Shown here one piece after another: positions 1-5,519 of a DNA stretch of 5,519 nucleotides; within the stretch, counting starts at the first letter, position 1; each line of letters opens with the position of its first letter. The translations under genes were made by a program, and so were the position numbers. The stretch is from NCBI GenBank assembly GCA_965369705.1, contig CBDURF010000208.1, positions 1 through 5,519 of the forward strand, in the 5' to 3' direction. The stretch is from JAGLCY01 sp965369705. Its GTDB lineage: Bacteria > Krumholzibacteriota > Krumholzibacteriia > LZORAL124-64-63. The notes below the pieces were generated by a model that had not been told where the DNA came from, made no database searches, and saw nothing but the letters and a program-made list of their open reading frames with translations.

Positions 1-367
1 ACTTGGAGACCTGGGTCCAGGCGAAGATATCGGCGGCCATCATGAAATAACCGCGGGTGTAACCCATGTAGGCTTCGCCGGCTCCCGGCAACACCAGGGA
101 AAACAGAACCGGCCAGCCGCTCTTCTTCCCGCGTCCCGAAGTGCCGAACTCATCGAACTCCTCGATCTCCAAGCCGGCCCCACCGCCGCCGATCTCACCC
201 TGTTCGAAACGTTGACCAGTCAGGGCCAGAGCTTCCAGGCCGTCACGGTTGAGCAACCAGGACATTCTTTCGGTGTCCGGAGACTGGGCCAGGCCGGGAG
301 CCGCCCCCAGCAGGCAGACCACGACTGAGCCCAGGGCGAACATTCCCAACTTGGACTGCATAGGCAT
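1..367 (-). CDS. Exported small protein, 5' part only, DUF5683-like hydrophobic motif
   Basis: The reading frame opens with ATG at 367-365 and stays open for 122 codons to the left edge, so the C-terminus lies outside the window. I translated it by hand. Residues 1-27 form a signal peptide: a short Lys-containing N-region, a hydrophobic core LGSVVVCLLGAA, and a likely cut after GLA before Gln28. Cys18 has Val before it, so a lipobox is unlikely. Residues 28-84 are polar and acidic with a Gly run (IGGGGAG) and a basic GRGKK patch. From residue 85 a hydrophobic stretch holds LFSLVLPGAGEAYMGYTRGY, resembling the S.l.PG.GQ.Y.g..r/kg motif of DUF5683-type membrane proteins. That match is by pattern memory only. 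A second in-frame ATG lies at 361-359, but the GGAGG at 377-373 is 5 bases from the first ATG and favours it. It starts 26 bases after the M6 protease stop, so co-transcription is likely. Function unknown; an envelope role is inferred. Confidence 0.8.
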   Translation of the reverse strand, partial: MPMQSKLGMFALGSVVVCLLGAAPGLAQSPDTERMSWLLNRDGLEALALTGQRFEQGEIGGGGAGLEIEEFDEFGTSGRGKKSGWPVLFSLVLPGAGEAYMGYTRGYFMMAADIFAWTQVSK

Positions 368-372
368 TCTAT

Positions 373-377
373 CCTCC
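373..377 (-). promoter_or_regulatory. Ribosome binding site of the DUF5683-like gene
   Basis: The minus strand reads GCGGGAGGATAGA directly before ATG 367-365. GGAGG sits 5 bases from that ATG and 11 from the next in-frame ATG, which supports the upstream start. The whole intergenic gap is only 26 bases, leaving no room for a separate promoter. Confidence 0.7.
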
Positions 378-393
378 CGCGGAAAACCGGCGG

Positions 394-3300
394 TCACTTC
401 TCCACCGCCAGGGTCAAAGTCCTGATTTCAACACTGCTGCCCGCGTCGTATTCCAGGCGGACCAGATACAGGCCACTGGCCACACCCGGCAGGAGCAAAT
501 GGAATTCGTTCACCGAGTCGGCGATCACCGGAATCTCCGCCTGGGCCACCTCTTCACCCTGGAGGTTGTAGATGGACAGGCGGGCGGCACGGCTTCCGGC
601 GCTGAAGAATCTCACCGTCACCCCGTCCCCGACCACGGGGTTGGGGTACAGTACCACACGGTCCGCCTCGGCGGCGACCGGAGCGGCCGGCCCGAGATTT
701 TTGGCGTTACCCTCGGAGCCACGCCGGTAGGCGCCCCCGGCCGGACCGCGCCATTCGCTGGTCCGGGACGCCTCATCAGCGGCATTCGCCAAATGGAAAC
801 CCATCACCCGTCCGTTGACGAATTGCCGATCGAGCGGCGGTCCGGTGTAGCCGCCGGTTGAGGCGGCCCACAAAACCCTCCCGTCATCCGGCCCGCCGAC
901 GGCCATCCCTCCGGTGCCGCGGTCCCCCCAACGAAGAGGCGTATGGGGCAGCAGCCTGCCCGTCGCGTTCAGACCGATCAGATGGCCGCCATCGGTATTG
1001 AAATAGATTTCATTGACGCCGTCACCCGTTCCGTCCGCTACCAGGAGAGGACCGGAAACCCTGGTCGTGTCCGGCAGGGGAAACAGATCATACAAGCGGA
1101 CAGGGAAACCACGCAGGGAAACACCGTCGGGTCGGAGGCCGAAAATGCGCTTCGACGTCGCCAACACCAGGTCGTCGCGTCCGTCACCGTCGACATCGGC
1201 GACAGCGGGCGCAGCCACCAGCGGCTCATCCACGCCCAGTATCCCACCCAGGTCGGTCACCGAACCGTCCGGCTGGATCCGCCAGCAGCCCAGTTCCCCC
1301 TCGGAATCAAACGCATGAAGATGGGAAGCCCCTTCAATCGCCACGACGGCGGTCCAGCGCGGGATCTCCGCCGCGACGCGGGAATAGGGGTAGAAGGCAG
1401 GTGCGGGGACCAGACCGTTCGCGTCGTGTCGCACCAGATACCAGCCAGCGCCGGAAAAGACGGGAGCCATGTCCGTACCGGCAGCACCGGACAGCGGGGC
1501 GGCCACCCGTAAACCGGTGACCGGCCCGGATCCCGGACCGGTGATTTTCAACGGGTCCCCCAATTCATGGCCGGATCCGTCGAGAAGCTTCAGGGTATCG
1601 GGGTGAACGGGGCAGAGAATTCGCCGGCTGTCCGCTTGCCAGACCAGGGGCGTCGGTCCCCCGCTCAGGCTATCGCCGACTTGGCTGGTCCATGTTTCCG
1701 AAGGATTCGAGAATTCAGGAAGATGTGTCATCCCGACCCGGCCGGCCGTGGTGCCCCAGACCAGGTCCACACCGTCGTCCACCCTGTCCCGCAGGAAGGG
1801 GGATCCGCTCAGCGGGGCGCCCAGGACCTGGAAGACGCCCTCGGGCTTCCCAGGCAGGCTCATCCACATGTTCATATCGTCGGCCCAGCGGTTGAAAAGG
1901 GAGGCCGGATAGTCGCCGCCGGACCAATCGTCGGGGGCTGCATCGGCAAAAATCAGGACTTGATACCTGCCGCCCCACAGGGTGACCGGGGTCAGGGACT
2001 CAGGGACGATGGCCCGCGGTCCCGGCACACCGCCGGCTCCCGTGGCCTCGATCTCCCCCACCGGAGGCAATTCATGGGGGAAACCCTTCCCGACCGATCC
2101 CTGGCTCGCCTTGAATTTCATCACGCTTTGGGTGAACTGACCGCGCGGCCCGATCTCGCTGAGGGACAGCCCCGACCAGGAACGGTCGAAATTGCGGCTC
2201 GACGGAAACCCCTCCACGTAGAGGTTCTCGAACCCGGTGGGATTCCCTTCCGGATCGACCCCCCCGAAGGGATCGAGATAGGAACCGTACCAGCCCATCA
2301 CGTAGGCCTCCAGCACGCCGATGTCCTGGATGCCGTCGGCCTCGATCAGTTTCAGGCCGTCGTTGTACATGTTGATCGTGTTGTCGGCCAGGCCGGCCTC
2401 GATCCGGTCGTTGTTCACGTGCCAGACCAGCACGCCGCCCGGGGGCATGAAAAAGTCGTACAAACCGGAGTTCACCCAGCCGTCAAGCCGTTCCCCCGCC
2501 AGATACAGGACGACACCCGTGGCCTCGTCCCGTTCAAAGCGGAGGTCACTGAAAGGGGTCTGGCTGGTGTTCAGCGGCACCCACCGGTTTTCCAGCAGGA
2601 ACCATTCCCGCATGGAAAGCCCGGCCCGGTACGCTTGGGGATAGTCCAGGTCGAAATCCCCGATCTGGTCGAACAGCCAGTATTGATCACGGGGCACGCC
2701 CACGGCGGGCAGTTGATAATCCCCTTGCCGTCCGTCGAGCTCCCCCATCTCCAGCCAGCCGAGGAACCACTTGCTCCAGGCGGAAAGCGACGGCGGCAGG
2801 ACGCCGGACGCGGTAACGAGGAAGGTGTCGTTCTCGGCGGTGATCGTCCCCATGGTCACCGGCAGGTTGGTGCCCGAATCCATCAGGTCCCAGATGCCGA
2901 CCGAGGGCAGACCCGAGTAGGTGCTGTAGATGTCGACCAGACCCAGGGCATGGCCGAACTCGTGATAGAAGGCCGCGGCGATGCTGCCAGCGTAGTCGTC
3001 CTGGTTCGTTGTCTCGGGAATGACCGAACATTCGCTCAGCTTGCCCGGATCGCCGTCCGGGTCGGTGCCGATCAGGTCGATCGGCTCGCTCAGCGTCACG
3101 AAGAAGGTCGGGATGTCGTTGGGTGAATCCCCGTTGATGTCGCTCTGCCAGTCGCTGCCCGCATGGACGAAGATGATGTAGGTGAACGGACTGTTGTCGC
3201 CGTACTCGGCCAGGTTGGCGCTGCCGTCGGCCTGGGTTCCCTCGTCCGCCTTCAAAATCATGTCCTGCACGAGGCGTTCAAGATTTTCCAGGGTCCAGAA

Positions 3301-3993
3301 GTTGCCCGCGCCCGGGCCGTAGTCGGCGACATCGGTCAACTTGTAGCTGGCGTCACTCTCTTCGGGCAGGACCCGCCCCTCGATGTGCAACCGGTCCCCG
3401 GACATGAAGCGGTAGTATTCGGATAGTCCCTTCAGATGGGCCTCGTAAAATGCCTTGTTCCGCGGCGGCGGATCAACTTCCAGGGGTTTGGGATCGGCCA
3501 GCGGTTCCAGGACGAAGTCACCACTCGGATCGATGGTGGTCAGATGGGGGTCGCGATTGGTTTCGAAGCTGAGTCGGATGATGAGGACCCGAAGGGTATC
3601 CTGCCCCGCCTGGGCGCCCACCGACCACTGCGGACCGCCGGCGTCCTTGTCGAACAGGGCCGGGCCGAGACCACGGGCCCGCAGAATATCCCGACTCTTG
3701 GTGGACACGTGCTGCTTCCCCACCAGATCGTGGATGAGGTTCCAGCGACGCGAATATTCTCCCTGACGGTGGAGTTCCCGTTCGATCCGCTGCGGACCGT
3801 CAGGCAGGGCGCGGATCTCGTCCTGATTCCAGCGCTTGGCGGGAATCGACTCGTACCCGCCAGGTATTTCCGCGGCGAATGGCAGGGATACACTGGTCAC
3901 CAGGATCGTGACGAACACGACCACCGCGACCAGCGGATAGGGGGAAAACGAGAGCCGGCGGAGCCGGTCCGTACAGGATTTCCCAGGCAGCAA
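394..3993 (-). CDS. Secreted M6-family metalloprotease with T9SS C-terminal sorting domain
   Basis: This is a large exported zinc endopeptidase of the immune inhibitor A type. The frame can open at TTG 4008-4006 (1204 aa). I prefer TTG 3993-3991 (1199 aa) because AGGAG at 4005-4001 lies inside the longer version, 7 bases before this codon. Numbering below uses the longer form. Residues 25-46 are the hydrophobic core of a signal peptide ending LPFAA. Residues 47-135 look like a propeptide. The M6 domain spans about 138-590: VLIIRLSF near 141, the zinc site HEFGHALGLVD (His349, Glu350, His353, Asp359), the WDLMDSG Met-turn around Met376, EWFLLENRW near 468 and GGVLVWHV near 524. The region about 650-1090 is beta-rich with FG-GAP-like loops DVDGDGRDD (938-946) and DGTGDGVNE (992-1000). 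Residues 1118-1204 form a T9SS type A sorting domain: LYPNP, LSIYNLQGEEV, SGLYLVRLEY. It follows a PorV-like gene, so it is probably T9SS cargo. Substrate unknown. Confidence 0.93.
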   Translation of the reverse strand: MLPGKSCTDRLRRLSFSPYPLVAVVVFVTILVTSVSLPFAAEIPGGYESIPAKRWNQDEIRALPDGPQRIERELHRQGEYSRRWNLIHDLVGKQHVSTKSRDILRARGLGPALFDKDAGGPQWSVGAQAGQDTLRVLIIRLSFETNRDPHLTTIDPSGDFVLEPLADPKPLEVDPPPRNKAFYEAHLKGLSEYYRFMSGDRLHIEGRVLPEESDASYKLTDVADYGPGAGNFWTLENLERLVQDMILKADEGTQADGSANLAEYGDNSPFTYIIFVHAGSDWQSDINGDSPNDIPTFFVTLSEPIDLIGTDPDGDPGKLSECSVIPETTNQDDYAGSIAAAFYHEFGHALGLVDIYSTYSGLPSVGIWDLMDSGTNLPVTMGTITAENDTFLVTASGVLPPSLSAWSKWFLGWLEMGELDGRQGDYQLPAVGVPRDQYWLFDQIGDFDLDYPQAYRAGLSMREWFLLENRWVPLNTSQTPFSDLRFERDEATGVVLYLAGERLDGWVNSGLYDFFMPPGGVLVWHVNNDRIEAGLADNTINMYNDGLKLIEADGIQDIGVLEAYVMGWYGSYLDPFGGVDPEGNPTGFENLYVEGFPSSRNFDRSWSGLSLSEIGPRGQFTQSVMKFKASQGSVGKGFPHELPPVGEIEATGAGGVPGPRAIVPESLTPVTLWGGRYQVLIFADAAPDDWSGGDYPASLFNRWADDMNMWMSLPGKPEGVFQVLGAPLSGSPFLRDRVDDGVDLVWGTTAGRVGMTHLPEFSNPSETWTSQVGDSLSGGPTPLVWQADSRRILCPVHPDTLKLLDGSGHELGDPLKITGPGSGPVTGLRVAAPLSGAAGTDMAPVFSGAGWYLVRHDANGLVPAPAFYPYSRVAAEIPRWTAVVAIEGASHLHAFDSEGELGCWRIQPDGSVTDLGGILGVDEPLVAAPAVADVDGDGRDDLVLATSKRIFGLRPDGVSLRGFPVRLYDLFPLPDTTRVSGPLLVADGTGDGVNEIYFNTDGGHLIGLNATGRLLPHTPLRWGDRGTGGMAVGGPDDGRVLWAASTGGYTGPPLDRQFVNGRVMGFHLANAADEASRTSEWRGPAGGAYRRGSEGNAKNLGPAAPVAAEADRVVLYPNPVVGDGVTVRFFSAGSRAARLSIYNLQGEEVAQAEIPVIADSVNEFHLLLPGVASGLYLVRLEYDAGSSVEIRTLTLAVEK

Positions 3994-4000
3994 GGCCTTT

Positions 4001-4005
4001 CTCCT
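4001..4005 (-). promoter_or_regulatory. Ribosome binding site that sets the M6 protease start
   Basis: The minus strand reads AGGAGAAAGGCC and then TTG at 3993-3991, a 7-base spacing. The bases before the more upstream TTG at 4008 (TACTACCCCTGA) contain no purine-rich Shine-Dalgarno sequence. This moves the preferred start five codons downstream. Either way the gene starts with a weak TTG codon, which may hold its translation below that of the PorV-like gene. Confidence 0.55.
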
Positions 4006-4024
4006 CAATCAGGGGTAGTAAAGA

Positions 4025-4042
4025 CGGTCTCTATCAGAACCG
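4025..4042 (-). other. Small bulged hairpin in the porV-like/M6 protease gap
   Basis: The minus strand reads CGGTTCTGATAGAGACCG. CGGT pairs with ACCG and TCT with AGA, with one bulged G and a three-base GAT loop. It lies between the PorV-like stop (4054) and the protease start. There is no U-run after it, so it is not a standard intrinsic terminator. It may be chance, or a weak mRNA processing or stability element. Confidence 0.2.
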
Positions 4043-4053
4043 ATCAGTCCCGA

Positions 4054-5091
4054 TCACCATCTATAGCCGAGAGACAACCGGTTGACCTTGGGCAACCCTT
4101 GCGCCTGCGGCACGGTCGCGAAATCGAAGGTGATCGCCTGCCCGACCCAGCGGTCCATGTCCACGCCGAACCCGAAGGTCGTGTCGCGGATGTCGCCGTA
4201 GGCGGCGCTCTTGTAGCCGAACCTCACGAACAGGGAGCGCATGTAATTCCACTCCACACCGTAGCCGAATTCTTCAAAGTCGGAATCCAGGCCGAACCCG
4301 TAGTCGTCCTTGTCGTCGTCCCACCTGTAGAGAGGCATGAGGTAATCGCCGACCAGCAGGAAACCCATGTACTCGCTGTGGTACAGGCTGAAGGCGATGC
4401 CGATGGTGGCCTTGCGCGGCATGGGGTCGCTCTGGTCGGCGTCCACGTGCTTGATGTCCGGACCGAGATTGGCCACGGCCAGGGCGAGGTTGGAACGGAT
4501 TGCCGGCACCTTCCAGAGCACGCCCAGATCGACGCCGAAGCTGTCGCCGCTGCCGCTGCCGGTGGCGGTGTCCTTGGTCAAGAAATCGTCCGACAGTTTG
4601 TCCCGGAAATACTTGACGCCCAGACCGACGCCCACGTTCCGGCTAAGCCTTACGCCGTAGGTGGCGCCGAAGGCAAACATGTAGGATTTAAACTCGCCCA
4701 GTTCCACCCCGCCCTCGCCGGTGGCCATCTGGGTTCCCATGTTCAGGTAGTTGAAGTAGACGCCAACGGCGCCGTGGGAGCCCAGCGGGGTAGCATAACC
4801 GGCCCAGTACAGACCGATGTCGTCGGCGAGACCCTCGGCCAGTTTCGACTGCATGACGTGCACGTCTTTATCCTTGGGCCGCTGAGGAAGGAAGGCAAGT
4901 CCGCCGGGATTCCACCACATCGCGGTCGCGTCCTGGGACAGGGCGGTGCCTGCTTCCCCGAGGCCGTTGTAACGAGCCCCGATGGGAAAACTCAGGATGA
5001 TGGCTCCAGCGCCGGAACCGGCCAGCGCCGCACCCGCAAAGCCCATGACGAGAACCGCACCCAGCGCGGCCACCACAAAGATCCTTCTCAT
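4054..5091 (-). CDS. PorV/PorQ-family outer-membrane beta-barrel protein
   Basis: This complete 345-residue protein is probably an outer-membrane barrel of the FadL-like PorV/PorQ group. In Bacteroidota, PorV carries T9SS cargo from the translocon to the surface attachment machinery. Residues 1-24 are a clear signal peptide (MRRIF, hydrophobic core, cut after AALA). Family hallmarks follow in order: IGARYNGLGEAGTAL (37-51), DATAMWWNPGGLAF (54-67), a central VGVGLGVKYFRDKL (153-166), FGVDLGVLWKV (185-195), LALAVANLGPDIK (202-214) and PMPRKATIGIAFSL (223-236). Alternating Gly/aromatic strands run to a C-terminal LSLGYRW; the terminal Trp suits a barrel assembly signal. The length is somewhat shorter than P. 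gingivalis PorV (about 390 aa). The ATG has GGAGG 9 bases upstream. PorV and PorQ cannot be separated by eye. PorV is favoured by the neighbours: a sorting-domain protein upstream, as in Bacteroidota porU-porV, and a T9SS cargo downstream. Confidence 0.88.
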   Translation of the reverse strand: MRRIFVVAALGAVLVMGFAGAALAGSGAGAIILSFPIGARYNGLGEAGTALSQDATAMWWNPGGLAFLPQRPKDKDVHVMQSKLAEGLADDIGLYWAGYATPLGSHGAVGVYFNYLNMGTQMATGEGGVELGEFKSYMFAFGATYGVRLSRNVGVGLGVKYFRDKLSDDFLTKDTATGSGSGDSFGVDLGVLWKVPAIRSNLALAVANLGPDIKHVDADQSDPMPRKATIGIAFSLYHSEYMGFLLVGDYLMPLYRWDDDKDDYGFGLDSDFEEFGYGVEWNYMRSLFVRFGYKSAAYGDIRDTTFGFGVDMDRWVGQAITFDFATVPQAQGLPKVNRLSLGYRW

Positions 5092-5100
5092 TTCCGAAAA

Positions 5101-5105
5101 CCTCC
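5101..5105 (-). promoter_or_regulatory. Ribosome binding site of the PorV-like gene
   Basis: The minus strand reads ACCGGAGGTTTTCGGAA before ATG 5091-5089. GGAGG is 9 bases from the start codon. It is the strongest Shine-Dalgarno and start pair (GGAGG with ATG) in the window alongside that of the leftmost gene. Confidence 0.7.
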
Positions 5106-5117
5106 GGTTATGTTGAC

Positions 5118-5150
5118 ACCGCCGGACCGAGGAAGTCCGGGGGCGGCGGT
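5118..5150 (-). other. GC-rich intercistronic hairpin, possible attenuator or non-canonical terminator
   Basis: Just after the TAG stop of the upstream gene, CCGGAC (5140-5135 on the minus strand) pairs perfectly with GTCCGG (5127-5122) around a 7-base loop. An outer ACCG/CGGT pairing at 5150-5147 and 5121-5118 extends it, with a one-sided six-base bulge. The following bases, GTGTCAACATAACC, contain no U-tract, so a classic Rho-independent terminator is unlikely. It could stabilise the 3' end of the upstream message, dampen read-through into the PorV-like gene, or mark an RNase processing point. It ends about 13 bases before that gene's ribosome binding site. Confidence 0.35.
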
Positions 5151-5151
5151 T

Positions 5152-5519
5152 CTACCGCATGATGACGAGTTTGCCCGTCTTGGTAATATCCCTGCCCTGT
5201 TCTCCAACTGGTATGGGAAAATTCTTCCAGGTGCGTCTCAAAACAAAAAGATAGGTGCCGTTGGCGATTTCATCGCCCTGACTGTCCAGCCCGTCCCAGT
5301 GGAGAATGCGCGGGCCCGCCTCGGAAAACAATTCCCAAATTGTCCGGATCCGCCGGCCGGAAAGGGTGTAGATCTCCCACTGCACCTCCATCGGATCGCT
5401 CAGTTCGAATATTAATCGGCATGGCCCCGCAGTGGGGTTAGGGAAAAGGGTGATCTTTTCGATCCCAACCACGCCCAGCGGTCCCACTTCGAAACTGAGG
5501 GTGTCGCTGCCCACGTTGC
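5152..5519 (-). CDS. C-terminal end of a surface protein with FlgD/T9SS-like domain, possibly PorU-like
   Basis: Only the last 121 or so codons are in the window. The frame is open through the right edge (Asn precedes the GTG at 5514), so that GTG is probably internal and the gene starts outside. Visible is one Ig-like C-terminal domain: ITLFPNPTAGPCRLIFELS, then WEIYTLSGRRIRTI, then ILHWDGLDSQGDEIANGTYLFVLR, and a final TKTGKLVIMR. The W-D-G-x-D-x-x-G and NGTYLF pattern matches FlgD-Ig and T9SS sorting-like domains. The ending GKLVIMR resembles that of PorU-type C25 proteases. In Porphyromonas gingivalis porU lies directly upstream of porV, and here a PorV-like gene follows 60 bases later. 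A PorU-like sortase, which cleaves cargo sorting domains at the cell surface, is therefore the best guess. The catalytic Cys/His region is not in the window, so any other sorting-domain protein remains possible. Confidence 0.8.
   Translation of the reverse strand, partial: NVGSDTLSFEVGPLGVVGIEKITLFPNPTAGPCRLIFELSDPMEVQWEIYTLSGRRIRTIWELFSEAGPRILHWDGLDSQGDEIANGTYLFVLRRTWKNFPIPVGEQGRDITKTGKLVIMR

Noticed and set aside
1567..3126. A 519-codon open frame on the plus strand opposite the M6 protease
   Set aside because: It mirrors the protease coding sequence, has a low-complexity His/Gly/Pro/Arg composition and no domain or signal peptide. The opposite strand has clear catalytic motifs.
5113..5118. 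TTGACA on the plus strand resembling a -35 box
   Set aside because: It faces away from all genes in the window, and no TATAAT-like -10 lies about 17 bases downstream on that strand. No plus-strand gene is supported.
3436..5415. A 659-codon open frame on the plus strand crossing the protease 5' end, the PorV-like gene and part of the upstream gene
   Set aside because: It is antisense to three well-supported genes and runs straight through their intergenic gaps. Its translation is rich in Gly, His, Val and Arg with no recognisable domain. Long antisense frames are common in GC-rich DNA.
5512..5514. GTG as the start codon of the rightmost gene
   Set aside because: The frame stays open to the window edge. 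The protein from this GTG would be a lone sorting-type domain without a signal peptide, so the codon is almost certainly internal.
1..5519. Search for CRISPR arrays, tRNA or rRNA genes, insertion sequences and direct repeat arrays
   Set aside because: Nearly the whole window is explained by four minus-strand coding regions with gaps of about 26-60 bases. No repeated units, transposase motifs or structured RNA signatures were seen.

Overview
The window comes from a GC-rich bacterial genome (about 60% GC by eye). It holds four genes, all on the minus strand, tightly packed and read from the right edge to the left. Two carry C-terminal sorting-type domains of the kind used by the type IX secretion system (T9SS), and a third encodes a PorV/PorQ-type outer-membrane protein. 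Together with the GC content, this suggests a member of the FCB superphylum outside the classic AT-rich Bacteroidota, for example a Krumholzibacteriota-, Eisenbacteria-, Gemmatimonadota- or Zixibacteria-like lineage. The phylum is inferred from gene content and not proven.

Layout in the direction of transcription: (1) 5519-5152, the 3' end of a protein that starts outside the window and ends in a FlgD/T9SS-like Ig-type domain. Its position directly upstream of porV, and its ending, make a PorU-like C25 surface protease the leading guess. (2) A 60-base gap holding a GC-rich hairpin without a U-tract. (3) 5091-4054, a complete 345-residue PorV/PorQ-family beta-barrel protein. (4) A gap of about 60 bases. 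(5) 3993-394 (or from 4008), a secreted M6-family (immune inhibitor A-like) metalloprotease of about 1200 residues, with an HEFGH..G..D zinc site, a beta-propeller/FG-GAP-like middle and a T9SS type A C-terminal sorting domain. (6) A 26-base gap. (7) 367-1, the 5' end of a small exported protein with a PG.GE.Y-type hydrophobic motif resembling DUF5683.

Spacing and shared strand fit a single operon. A possible working model is that the upstream protein and the PorV-like barrel are cell-surface parts of T9SS, and the M6 protease is cargo that the same system exports, trims and possibly anchors. No promoter, RNA gene, mobile element, CRISPR or repeat array was seen, and no canonical intrinsic terminator was found. 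The window looks like a neat but recognisable secretion/cargo locus, not a wholly new system.
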